A DNA stretch of 64,000 nt from Apiosordaria backusii (taxonomy: Eukaryota; Ascomycota; Sordariomycetes; Sordariales; Lasiosphaeriaceae), in NCBI GenBank assembly GCA_030549205.1, contig JAUKTV010000020.1, positions 62,001 to 126,000 on the forward strand, written 5' to 3'. A program made the translations under genes and the position numbers. Position 1 is the first letter of the stretch; the number at the start of each line of letters is the position of its first letter. Below, in pieces: positions 32,409-41,988 of this stretch. Below the pieces are notes generated by a model, which did no database searches, was not told the origin of the DNA, and was given only the letters and a program-made list of their open reading frames with translations.

Positions 32409-33046
32409 GGGAGATTGCAGGAAATGGAGGAGCATGTCATATATATTCCGAGATACCGAGATATTCCGTCTCGTCTGGAGTGGCGGGTCAGATGTCGATG
32501 AAGTGATGTTATCGGCTATGTTATTGGGGCTCATGATCAGCCGGCTGTCATTCGATTGACAGGGGCCCCGCTAACGGCGCGTTAGTGGACACCTGGAAAG
32601 GTCCAATAACAGTGGGGTGATAGCAAGGAGACAAGGATGGGCTTTCTCAACGTTCCTGGATGACGGAAGATGTGCAGGCTGACCCCTGCAACCCCTCCTG
32701 CCCCTCGCTGCGTCCACTGGAAGCACGCAGCTGTCAGAACCGGTCAGAAGCTCTCATAAAGCTGCAAGCAGACATCACCCCATACAACTACATCTCTCCT
32801 GATGCCAGGTATTGCCACCAACACCATGAACACCTCAAGATACGCGTGATAGATACGCTATGGAAGTCTTCTAGAAAACAAGGCCCCCGTCGTCTCAACC
32901 CCGTCCATATCGACTCGCAACCTATCAAGCTCTCTCGATACCCCGCAGTCCACTAATTGCCCCGCCGCCATCAAACCACGCTTCACAACGCCGGTGGCTT
33001 TCTGTCGTGCGCCCTGCCAACCTGGAATCCTCGTCCAACAAGTCCC
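32409..33046. other. Intergenic region upstream of the siderophore acyltransferase
   Basis: This is the MCU 3' flank and the promoter of the next gene. TGATAG occurs at 32618-32623 and 32847-32852, matching the HGATAR core bound by GATA factors (the iron regulator SreA is one), but such short sites are expected by chance. Confidence 0.35.
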
Positions 33047-34667
33047 ATGGGGCCACAGGTCATTTACCTGCCCGACGGGCAGAGCTACACCGTCACACCT
33101 GTCTTTGCCGGCCTTTTCTTCAAGTCCAATGACTTGTCTGTGCACCACAGCGCATTTCCCGCTGGGTGGACCATCGTCATCCATACCGTCGACTCGGAAG
33201 ATAGCAACCACAGCAACAGCAATGCTCACGATACCGCGATACGAGCAGACGTCGATGGGGGTCCTGCACCTGAGAGGGAATCCCATATCCACGCTTTTAC
33301 AAGTCCCACACTGCAAAACGACAGCATCTTCATCTCGTCCATATCGAGCCCGTCAAGCCATGACTTTATGCCGGCAGCGAGTCCCACCAGGCAGGTAGCC
33401 ATGATGCTATGGGTTACACTGTGCTGGTACTTCCACCAAAAGCCACCCCCGTCGGCCCTGATGACCGCTGCCTCCAGACTGACGCCTGCGGCCGGCAGGC
33501 CCCGGGGCGAATGGCGAGTGCGCATCAAAAGAGACGGCGTGTTGAAGGGGAGAAATCTGATACCCAAACTCGAGCGGATGGGGCTGATCGCGAGCTTCAG
33601 CTCTGCCGTGGGGACAGTGGTGGAGGACACTGACGAACAGTGGGCAAACATGTTTGTCTCGCGTAGAATGTTTTGGCAGACTCCCGGCCGTTTGTTTCTC
33701 TTCACGCTCCAGCCCACCAGCAAGTGTACACGATCCGGCGGCGCATCGCCAGGCTCGAGTCGAGCTGGGTCGCCGGCCCTGGGTGAACGTCCTATATCAC
33801 AGTTTGCCGACATCTCGGACGTCCCCGGCGCCCCACCGCCCACGACTCTCGTCAGTGCACCTTCTTTCCCCATCGGCCCCTTTTTCTCAGCATCCCATCT
33901 CCCGACATACTATCCACCCGCATCCCTGCCGTACACCATCACCAACCACACCCGCCACCCACTTCGGCCCAAACCCCCTCGCATGGGAGAGGTCTTTTAC
34001 ACACGCTTCATCCCTTCTGCGAACCAGTATCTCTCTTTCAGGGTTGCGTCCATTTCGCACAACGCTGTCCCCTATCTCGGGCCCACAGGTCCCAAGCCAC
34101 CCACCCACACCCATCTTTGTCGGCTCAGCGACACGACCCTGATAGAACAATGGCACGCTAACCCTCGTGTTTCGGCCTTTTGGGGGGAGTATACGCCCTA
34201 CTTTCTGTCTCATGCGCTGCAGTCAAGGCACAGCTTCCCAGCCATTGGTCTTTGGGACGGCGTCCCATTTGGCTACTTTGAGCTGTACTGGGTCAAGGAG
34301 GATATTCTGGGCAGATATGCCGGGGCTTCGATTGACGACTACGACCGCGGTTGCCATGTCTTGATTGGTGAAGAATGGGCAAGGGGGAGAGTGCAGAGCT
34401 GGCTGACGAGCTTGGTGCACTGGGCCTTTTGCGCCGATTACCGAACTCAGAGTATGTGCTTGGAGCCGAGGGTGGATAATGAAAGGTATGTTTCCGCCCG
34501 TGCTTGGTTACCAAGACAGTCCAGAGATCTAACTGTGTTTGTTCGGCAGGTTCATTCAGCATCTACAACATGCAGGGTTCACCAAGGAGAAAGAGATTAC
34601 GTTTCCGCATAAGCAAGCTTGGTTTGGAAGACTGAGGAGAGAGAGCTGGGAGGGTCCGGGATTGTGA
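33047..34667 (+). CDS. Siderophore N5-hydroxyornithine acyltransferase, SidL/SidF-like
   Basis: Exons 33047-34485 and 34550-34667 give 518 residues. The C-terminal half is the GNAT-fold acyltransferase seen in aerobactin IucB and in fungal SidF and SidL, which acylate N5-hydroxyornithine in hydroxamate siderophore synthesis. Motifs include HTHLCRLSDTTLIEQWHANP, AIGLWDGVPFGYFELYWVKE, LIGEEWARGRVQSWLTSLVH and CLEPRVDNERFIQHLQHAGF. The N-terminal part (IYLPDGQSYTVTPVFAGLFF) is typical of the fungal enzymes. The 64-nt intron (donor GTATGT, acceptor GGCAG) restores the conserved end FTKEKEITFPHKQAWFGRL. The start is the first ATG in frame. Which acyl group is used (acetyl as in SidL, anhydromevalonyl as in SidF) cannot be decided here. 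No peroxisomal PTS1 is seen at the end (GPGL). No other siderophore gene is adjacent. Confidence 0.82.
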
Positions 34668-35197
34668 TGATAAGGCATCGGTTACCTATGTACATACTTG
34701 TCTTACTATGTTGGTCGATATAGCCAGGGCATTGGTGGCTAGGTAGGTAGGTATTGCTGTCTCATGATATGTTAGCAGGCCGATTTCCAGCATGTAAATA
34801 TTGTATCATGGTGTATTGAGAGACAATAGCTGAGCATTTACACATCTGTATGCCCAGATTTACTGACTAGAATTATAATTCAAATCATTGATAGCATACC
34901 ATACCTGTTGATAGAGCGTGTTTTCAGCAAGCTAAAGTTGCTGGATGGCATCATGACAAAGTCAGCATCAACCATGTTCACTGGGCTGCAGATATGGTCT
35001 GTGCTTTCGGCAGCCGCACGCTAAAAATCTGCCTGCCGGCTTGGCATCGTCACAACCTTCAGCGAACCACAGACGCGACTCGAGACTTCACCTCATCGCG
35101 TCCATCCCTTAAACGGCACTCACTCATTTGCCCAGCATCGCATTGCCTCTTCTCTCTCTCTTCGGAGGGCCGCGACAAGTGGACAGCTTCCACAAAA
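34668..35197. other. Intergenic region between the acyltransferase and the 2EXR gene
   Basis: This contains TAGGTAGGTAGGTA at 34738-34755 and a TGTAAATA (Puf3-type) element at 34793-34800, about 125 bases past the acyltransferase stop. An ATG at 34994 opens the frame of the next gene early, but the strong start is at 35198. Confidence 0.45.
34793..34800 (+). promoter_or_regulatory. TGTAAATA, possible Puf3-type site in the 3' UTR
   Basis: This is an exact match to the Puf3 core, 126 bases after the stop of the siderophore acyltransferase and on the coding strand. One 8-mer match is weak evidence. Confidence 0.22.
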
Positions 35198-37627
35198 ATG
35201 GCCCGAAGAGACGAGGACGACGAAGACGGCGGCACAGGCTTATATGTATCGGAGCTCGCCGAGGACAGCCTGGATGAGGGCAATCCGTTTGCTCCCCACA
35301 TTTCACATTCTGACGTCGACGACGGTGATTTTGGATCAGACGACTATGAACGCGACAGGGAAGATCATTTTGACGATGAAGAGGACTCTGACGAGGATGA
35401 AGGTCTCGCTTTCATCGACGATATGGCCGCCGATTCCGAGTCAGATTCCCAGGACGAAGAGGACCAAGATGACGACTCAGAAAATTCATCCGACTCTGAT
35501 GATCAAGAAGAGGGCACCAGCCGCACCGCCTATCGAAATAAACGACCCAGCAAAAAGCACACCCAACTAATCCCCCAGTTCAGCCGTCTGCCTCTTGAAC
35601 TTCAGCAACTGATCTGGAAGCAATTCTGTCCAGACTTGACCGACAAGGCGCGCTTCTATGAGTTTCAAATCGTTGGGCAGTTGGTCTCGCAGAACGGTAC
35701 CCCACCCGAGATTTGGGAGAGCGCCCAACTGGAGCAGCAGACAAAGGCAGCCCGGACGGTCCTGGCCGTTCACCTCCAAAGCCGCAAGTTTGCCCTCCGC
35801 TACCTCCCCGATGAGCTGGCTCTCCGAGGCGGCCGCGCCTCAGTCCGCTTCCACAGCCAGCGTGACGTTGTTTTCATTGACCGCGTCGCCAGCGCCATGT
35901 CCCGTCATTTCCCGCCATGGCCTATGCCCGTCATCCCAGGAGTCACAGACCGAATCCGCAACATCGCGTTTGAAAAGGGGTTATTTTTCCTGACGGGGGA
36001 TCCGATGCTGCAGAGCTTTACCTGCGCCTTTCCCAACTTGCAGCATGCTTTCTTTTTGGCAAAGTACAACCACTGCGAGGCCAAGAATTTGCTTTGGTGC
36101 GCTGACCCGAGTGCGAATCACTATACTTTGACCAGTGATGAGGAAGCGGAGATGCAGCATGGCAGGGGACGAGAGACGAGGAATATTATTGAGTACCGCT
36201 GGGTATGGCCTGATGTGGAGAAACGCGCTGCGGAAGCACGGAGGGCGTCAGTTGCAGACGCCAGACCCCCTTCAGTCGACGGCAACGACGGCGCCGGCAA
36301 CAGCAGACCTAGCCCAGGGGAAGCCAAAGAGGATTTTCTCACCATTACCCCAGAGGAAATCGCTTGTTACGCAGCGGATGATATGCGAGGCTTGGACGAC
36401 TCTGATTCTGACTCGGACTCGGATGAGGAAGAGGAGCCAGGCACCTACGTCCAACGAGCTTGGAGTTTGGGCTTCAAGGTCTGGCCAGTGGTTGAATTCT
36501 TCGAGGCGCGTGGCGAGCGCGCATTTCAAAAACTATTGCAGTGGGCCGAGGAGGGGGTGACGGACGTTGCCTTTGATGACGAGGACTACTCTGACGAGGG
36601 AGAGGAGATACCGGATGAGTATGAGAGCTCTGGGATTGATGATTCAGAGATTGAATCAGGGGACAGCTCTGATGACGACACGGATGATTTGAATATTGTG
36701 GGCGTCGACGATAGTGACGAGATTGACGGCAGCAATGGGAGCGATCATTCTGATGATGAGGAGGGAGATGGGGGTCACCCGTTGATTGATTTGACCGGTC
36801 AAGATGGCAACGAAGGCGATGAGGAGGTTTTTGTTGGATTCTCCAGCCCCGAGCCGGAATCAGTTACACTTCGCGCGTCGTCAAGTGCGGAAGAGGTGTC
36901 TGATACCGAATCAGATCAACCCGCTGCTAGATCCAGACTCAAGCGGCGGCGAGGCAGAGTTGTCGAGTCGTCGGATGTGGAGAAGAACTCGGACGATGAC
37001 GACGACGCCCCTCGACCGATGAAGCGAGTCCGCCGAGATAGAGTTGTGGAGTCCGACTCTGACAATGATAACAACAATAATTCAGACGGTGACGATGACG
37101 TTCCTAGGCTGATGAAGCGAGCCCGTAGGGACAGCACGGCTTTGCTGGTACGTCCCGACGATGACACGGAGCAAGAAGTACGCAAAATGAGAGCGAATCG
37201 ACGGCTTCGGGCGGTTGTTTCTGATGACAGCGATGATGATGACGACGGCCATGAGAACAGGGCGGACGAGGAAGAAGAAGAAGATCAGGAGTCCTCCAGT
37301 GAATCCTCAGACGGGTCTGATGAGTCTGATTCGGAAGACGACGACGAACAGTTCAGCCGCTCTAGAAAAGCGACATCAGCTCTGGCTCAGAAGCTTGGCC
37401 TAACGGGAGGGAGGGGTCGTCTTCCGATGCCGCCATCTGATTCTGAGGACGAAGATGAGGATGATGACGACGATATCGAGCGCAAGAGGGGGGATGATTA
37501 CGACGTTGGCAACTATGAGGTCTTTGAGGACGACGATGAGGATATGGGAGAGGTGGGCCGGGACAGTGAGGGCGAGGAAGCGACATTTGGGGGTGATGAT
37601 TATGATGAGGATGGAGATGATTACTAG
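35198..37627 (+). CDS. Highly acidic 2EXR-domain protein
   Basis: This is a single-exon gene of 809 residues. I place the start at the ATG in AAAATGGCC (35198). An in-frame ATG at 34994 would add 68 residues that look like leader sequence. The first 110 residues are dominated by Asp, Glu and Ser. The 2EXR domain, a fungal domain related to F-box N-termini, starts at about residue 128 with FSRLPLELQQLIWKQFCPDL and runs through KFALRYLPDEL, VVFIDRVASAMSRHFPP and NIAFEKGLFF. After the folded region (to about 450) comes a long Asp/Glu/Ser tail. Within it is a duplicated unit: RVVESSDVEKN with PRPMKRVRRD, then RVVESDSDND with PRLMKRARRD. Alternating acidic and basic blocks suggest a nuclear or nucleolar protein, but this is inference. 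No enzyme motif is present. Confidence 0.82.
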   Translation: MARRDEDDEDGGTGLYVSELAEDSLDEGNPFAPHISHSDVDDGDFGSDDYERDREDHFDDEEDSDEDEGLAFIDDMAADSESDSQDEEDQDDDSENSSDSDDQEEGTSRTAYRNKRPSKKHTQLIPQFSRLPLELQQLIWKQFCPDLTDKARFYEFQIVGQLVSQNGTPPEIWESAQLEQQTKAARTVLAVHLQSRKFALRYLPDELALRGGRASVRFHSQRDVVFIDRVASAMSRHFPPWPMPVIPGVTDRIRNIAFEKGLFFLTGDPMLQSFTCAFPNLQHAFFLAKYNHCEAKNLLWCADPSANHYTLTSDEEAEMQHGRGRETRNIIEYRWVWPDVEKRAAEARRASVADARPPSVDGNDGAGNSRPSPGEAKEDFLTITPEEIACYAADDMRGLDDSDSDSDSDEEEEPGTYVQRAWSLGFKVWPVVEFFEARGERAFQKLLQWAEEGVTDVAFDDEDYSDEGEEIPDEYESSGIDDSEIESGDSSDDDTDDLNIVGVDDSDEIDGSNGSDHSDDEEGDGGHPLIDLTGQDGNEGDEEVFVGFSSPEPESVTLRASSSAEEVSDTESDQPAARSRLKRRRGRVVESSDVEKNSDDDDDAPRPMKRVRRDRVVESDSDNDNNNNSDGDDDVPRLMKRARRDSTALLVRPDDDTEQEVRKMRANRRLRAVVSDDSDDDDDGHENRADEEEEEDQESSSESSDGSDESDSEDDDEQFSRSRKATSALAQKLGLTGGRGRLPMPPSDSEDEDEDDDDDIERKRGDDYDVGNYEVFEDDDEDMGEVGRDSEGEEATFGGDDYDEDGDDY

Positions 37628-38126
37628 ATTTTCATTTAACCCCTGAGGCTTGTTGATTGTTGCTGGCTTTTATTCGCTTGTGGTTCAAGCATGGTCAGGA
37701 ATATCAGGTGAATAGGGTACTAGACCTCTTTGGCAAGTTGATGTCTCCCCCTCTGGGTGGCTCTTTACCTATATATAGGCTTAAGGTTAGCGCCAAGAAT
37801 AACGGTGAAATCAACTAGGGAACTAGAGCATAGATAGATATAACATCTGGGGGAGCCTTTACCAGAATCAGCATTGATGGTAATCGTCTTTGACTTGGAA
37901 GTTCTCTTCCAGGTTATACATCTGCAGGGACTGCCTCGACAAGGCAATGTTACAATTATACACCTTAGGCCATGTCAATCAATGAACTGTGCGCATTTGC
38001 AAGTTGAGCCAGCATAAGACGCTTGGACAGTCACTCGGTCTGCCAAAGACACAATAGCGTCCTTTCCAATTGTGATACATAAAATTCATCACATCTGCTC
38101 AATATGGCATTCGTTAAGGTAAATGA
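37628..38126. other. Intergenic region between convergent 2EXR and KHA1 genes
   Basis: This holds the two 3' flanks. It is A/T-richer than its surroundings, with TACCTATATATAGG near 37768. No gene or repeat is seen. Confidence 0.45.
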
Positions 38127-40883
38127 TTACTCTCCGCCATGATCACTCTCCTGCGAATATGTACTTGGCTTTCGCTTCAGAGCAGGCGTCCCGCTCTCAC
38201 CCGCCGCAGCCGTTGTGACAGGAGCAGTCTTGGCCTGGACAACCAGCAAACTCACTTTGGTCTTTTCTCCCGCTCCCTTTCTGACTTCTGCGGCAAGGCG
38301 TGCCGTCGTGGGGCCTAGAACCTTGCGAACAGTCGACAGCTCAGCCGCGGATGAAGAGGATGACCCGCTCTCCTTGTTTTCATCAGCAGATGTCAAATTT
38401 GATGAGATGGACCTCCCAACCACCACCAGGACCGACCGCGAGCTATGTACTTGCTGAGGCGGCGCCAACAGACTCTGAATTGACTCTACCGCATCCCGAG
38501 AATGGAGGTAGACAAGACGGTCGCCTAGATTATCCGACAGAACGGTCTTCAAAGCGGTGATTTCGCTGTCAGTGTCTTTGGCCGCTTCGACAACCACTTC
38601 CAAGATGACCTTGTCGCTCTGAGCGAGTTGATACCCCAGCCTCACTGCGAAAAGATCATCCTCGCCCCCTCGGTACAGTACTCGAACAACCTTCGGCCCT
38701 TTACTCTCGGCAGAGTGAAATTTGGCCGCTCCAGCGTCTTGCGTCTCGGCGAGGCTGATACCGGTGGCGTCCCTAGTGAGCTGTCGAGTGACGCCCGACT
38801 TGGTGGGCTCGTCGCCTGTTCTTGACCTGGAAAGGCTGTTGGCGAGGAGGGAGCTGTCAACGTAGACTCCCACTGCGGCGAGGTGCTTGTGCTTTTCATA
38901 GACATCCGTCACCAGGCCGGCAAACTCTTTATTTTCGAGCATGTTGTCCTTGATGCTAGAGTTACCGCCGTAGTAGAAGCTTTGAATCTCGGATATGCTC
39001 CCCGTCTCGCTCCATGGTACAAGGACGAGGTCGCTGTTTGTCTTGGAGGCCTGGGTGGCAAGCGTGTCGGCGTAGCTTTCCTCAGGAACCACGGCAATCT
39101 GACCAGAGACAATAACATCGCGGGAAGTGTTGTTTGCGGTGGAGGTACCAAAGGCCTTGACAATCGGGTCGTGGGAGGCGTAGTCTTCAATGTCGGATAC
39201 TTTCATGACGGAAGAGTTGCGGTCTGTGAGCTCCACCAGTCGATAGCCCTGGATACGGAGAGGTCTTTGCTCATCTGCGTGCGCAGCAGAAGACGCAGGC
39301 GCCTTCTCAGTAGTGTCCGAGGCGATGCTTGCTGCCGGCGAGGAAGCAGACGAAGAAGTAAACAGTGAGATGAGTCCCAGAATCGAAGACAGGCCGTCTG
39401 TTCGAAGATAGACAAGTAGCCGGTTGGCCACGTCCCCCTTGCGATACTTCTCCTCTGGGTCCTGACCATCGGCTGGTATGATCGGATTGCCATCCCAGTC
39501 GATCTTGCCCTTCTTCCAGAGGTCGAGCTTTTGTTGATACCAAGGCGGGTAGAGCCAGGTGACCAGCGGGGCGGTAGCAAAGGTAGTGATGAGGGCCATA
39601 ATGACGAACATAGTGAAGGTCTTGGTGCTCAGAATCTTAGCTTGCAGACCAATGTTCAAGACAATCAGTTCGACCAAGCCCTTGCATGACATGAGCGTGC
39701 CAATGGTGAAAGACTCCCGCCAGACCAGGCCGTTCATCCTTGCGCCCAAAGCGCCTCCAGCCAGCTTACTGAAAAAGGCCACAAAGATGATGGCAAAGAC
39801 GTATCCCCAGACTGTACCGGTGTTTAGCAGGCCGATATTGGTGTTGATCCCGGAAAGCGCAAAGAACAGCGGCACAAACAGCGTAGAGGTGAGATCCTCA
39901 ATCTTCTCCGTCAGTTTGATCGCAAAACCTCCCTCATGAGGGCACATCAGCCCAACCATAAACGCCCCAAAAATGGAATGGACACCAATGATGCTGGTGA
40001 AGAACGACGATGCCAGCACCAACAAGATGGTCAGCGCAACCACGCCCTCCGTCGGCCCGTTCTCCAGACTCTTCGTCCTGCGCAACACCCACATGAATGC
40101 CGGACGGACTGCATACGCGAGGAACAAGCTGTACCCAACCGAGACCAGAAACACCCACAATGCCGTGATGCCGGCTCCAGCATTTACAAGCGTGACGCAC
40201 AGCGCAAGCAGAACCCAGCCCACCACATCATTCGCGATGCCGCTTGTCAAGACAATCACTCCCACGGTGGTGTTCAGCAGCTTCAAACTCGTCAAAATCC
40301 GGCACAACACGGGAAATGCGGTGATGGCCATCGCAACACCGATAAACAGCGCGAAAATCCCAAATGAGATCGGCGCCGTCCCTGGCTCCCCGGCAAACTC
40401 GTTATACAGCCCATATGCCATTGCGACACCAAGTCCAAATGGGATCGTCATATCCAACGCCGCAACGCTAAACGCGATCCGCCAGTTGCTTAACAAATAC
40501 GAGAGATTGATCTCCAACCCGACCAAAAACAAGAAGAGAACCAGACCGATATTGGCGACGAGGCGGAAGGGCGCCATGCCGGCGGGGGGAAAGATGGCGT
40601 CAGTGAAGCCGGGGATGCGGCCCATGACCGAAGGTCCGAGTAGGATTCCCGTGATGACCTCCGCAATCACCCTCGGCTCTCTGATTTTGGCCAGGGGCCA
40701 GTAGAGAAGGCGGGTGAGGGCAATGACGATGGTGGCTTGGATGATGAAAAGGACGAGGGGGTCGGCGGGGTTGTAAACAGATGGGTTGAGACCCTCGAAG
40801 AGGCCCGCTTGCGCGGGAGCTCGAACTGCGGTCGGTGTGGCTGTTGCCGCTGTTCCGGTTGGAGTCGCTGTTGTTGTCGCCAT
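38127..40883 (-). CDS. KHA1: K+/H+ antiporter, KHA1-like (CPA2 family)
   Basis: This is a single-exon gene of 918 residues on the minus strand; yeast Kha1 has 873. Kha1-type proteins exchange K+ for H+ in Golgi or related membranes and affect pH and ion homeostasis. The N-terminal half carries about 12 membrane helices, for example LVLFIIQATIVIALTRLLYW, LVANIGLVLFLFLVGLEINL and FGIFALFIGVAMAITAFPVL. The CPA2 signature around the ion site is clear in VIVLTSGIANDVVGWVLLAL (the paired Asn-Asp). The motif REPRVIAEVITGILLGPSVM is also typical of the family. The C-terminal half (from about residue 440) is a soluble regulatory region with Ser- and Ala-rich linkers, as in other fungal members. The start has a Thr/Ala-rich N-terminus (MATTTATPTGTAATATPTAV). 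No introns are needed. It is divergent from a HET-domain gene. Confidence 0.92.
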   Translation of the reverse strand: MATTTATPTGTAATATPTAVRAPAQAGLFEGLNPSVYNPADPLVLFIIQATIVIALTRLLYWPLAKIREPRVIAEVITGILLGPSVMGRIPGFTDAIFPPAGMAPFRLVANIGLVLFLFLVGLEINLSYLLSNWRIAFSVAALDMTIPFGLGVAMAYGLYNEFAGEPGTAPISFGIFALFIGVAMAITAFPVLCRILTSLKLLNTTVGVIVLTSGIANDVVGWVLLALCVTLVNAGAGITALWVFLVSVGYSLFLAYAVRPAFMWVLRRTKSLENGPTEGVVALTILLVLASSFFTSIIGVHSIFGAFMVGLMCPHEGGFAIKLTEKIEDLTSTLFVPLFFALSGINTNIGLLNTGTVWGYVFAIIFVAFFSKLAGGALGARMNGLVWRESFTIGTLMSCKGLVELIVLNIGLQAKILSTKTFTMFVIMALITTFATAPLVTWLYPPWYQQKLDLWKKGKIDWDGNPIIPADGQDPEEKYRKGDVANRLLVYLRTDGLSSILGLISLFTSSSASSPAASIASDTTEKAPASSAAHADEQRPLRIQGYRLVELTDRNSSVMKVSDIEDYASHDPIVKAFGTSTANNTSRDVIVSGQIAVVPEESYADTLATQASKTNSDLVLVPWSETGSISEIQSFYYGGNSSIKDNMLENKEFAGLVTDVYEKHKHLAAVGVYVDSSLLANSLSRSRTGDEPTKSGVTRQLTRDATGISLAETQDAGAAKFHSAESKGPKVVRVLYRGGEDDLFAVRLGYQLAQSDKVILEVVVEAAKDTDSEITALKTVLSDNLGDRLVYLHSRDAVESIQSLLAPPQQVHSSRSVLVVVGRSISSNLTSADENKESGSSSSSAAELSTVRKVLGPTTARLAAEVRKGAGEKTKVSLLVVQAKTAPVTTAAAGESGTPALKRKPSTYSQESDHGGE

Positions 40884-41988
40884 GATGGGCGAGACGATTG
40901 GACCTAACAGGCCCTTTCTCAGAACACAACACCAGAGGTAGTTTGGTGATGGTGATGATTCACCTTTTGCTGAGGGGATGGAAGCTGAGGAAAGAAAATC
41001 TCAGGTCGATTCCAATTCAGGACCCGAAGGAGAGAACTGGAAGCTTCAAATACTCAGAACAAAGAAGACCACATGGGAAAAGATCCTTGCCTCGCGGGGC
41101 ACAGGGGCGCAGGGCATACACACACTTACAAACTCAGGGTTCGTGACTGAGTGAGCCCAGCTATCAAGAGGTGGTCAGACAGGCTCGTTTTGTCGCAATG
41201 AACCAATGAGAAAAGGCCGTGGCGTTAATGATATTCTTTGCGTGACCGTTTGTCCTGTCCAATATCGAGAGGCGGGGGACAAGGGACGGAACAGGGGCGG
41301 GATGAGCATGGTGAGCGGACCAACCGGGGATGCCAAAGACAAGCTCGGAACCAGCTCACCAAGGCTGATAATCCAGACCGCTAGAGACCGCTAAAGGCTG
41401 GTGGAAGAGGCTGATAAGCAATCCATGGAGAGAGACCAAGGACAACTCGAAGGAATGTGGCGTGCTCGCGCCGTGCTTGGCATCAAGTTCCCCGCATTCG
41501 CTGTTCCTCTGCCCTGCTGCCTGTTTCCCATGTTTGCTTGACCGCTGGATGCAGTTTGATCTCACGTCACTCCCGATGGCTTCAATATTGTCTCGGATCT
41601 TGGCATCTCGTCTCACTTACCACGTTTGCAGCCCTGACGATCCGGGAGGTGGGGGTCTGTATCCCGGATTTGGATTGAACACACTGAAACATGAGTTACC
41701 CTGTGTGTATGTACGGATAGGGGATCTGAGTAAAACTGGCTTGGGCCACACTAAAGCGCACCCACCGAGTTCTGTGCGCATATGCAGATAATGATCTGAT
41801 ATGCTTGATCGGTCGGTGATGGAGAGCTCGTCTTACCCAATCGGTATTTTGGGGGCTGTTGACAGGACCTACCCCGCAGCGGCGCAGCCCTACGAGCACG
41901 TCTCGCTCATCACCTGAGATGTCGGCCGACGCCATGTGGCTGCTCACTTGAGCGAGTGGTTCACCAGTCAAGGTGCAGACTCGACTCA
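40884..41988. other. 1.1 kb divergent promoter between KHA1 and the HET gene
   Basis: This is non-coding as far as I can see. Just upstream of KHA1 there is GATGGTGATGATGATTC-like sequence (40948-40965). No domain is found in the short frames (40898-41146, 41206-41394 and 41457-41791). Confidence 0.45.

Noticed and set aside
39973..40704. 243-codon open frame on the plus strand
   Set aside because: It is antisense to the KHA1-like antiporter and shows no protein features of its own.
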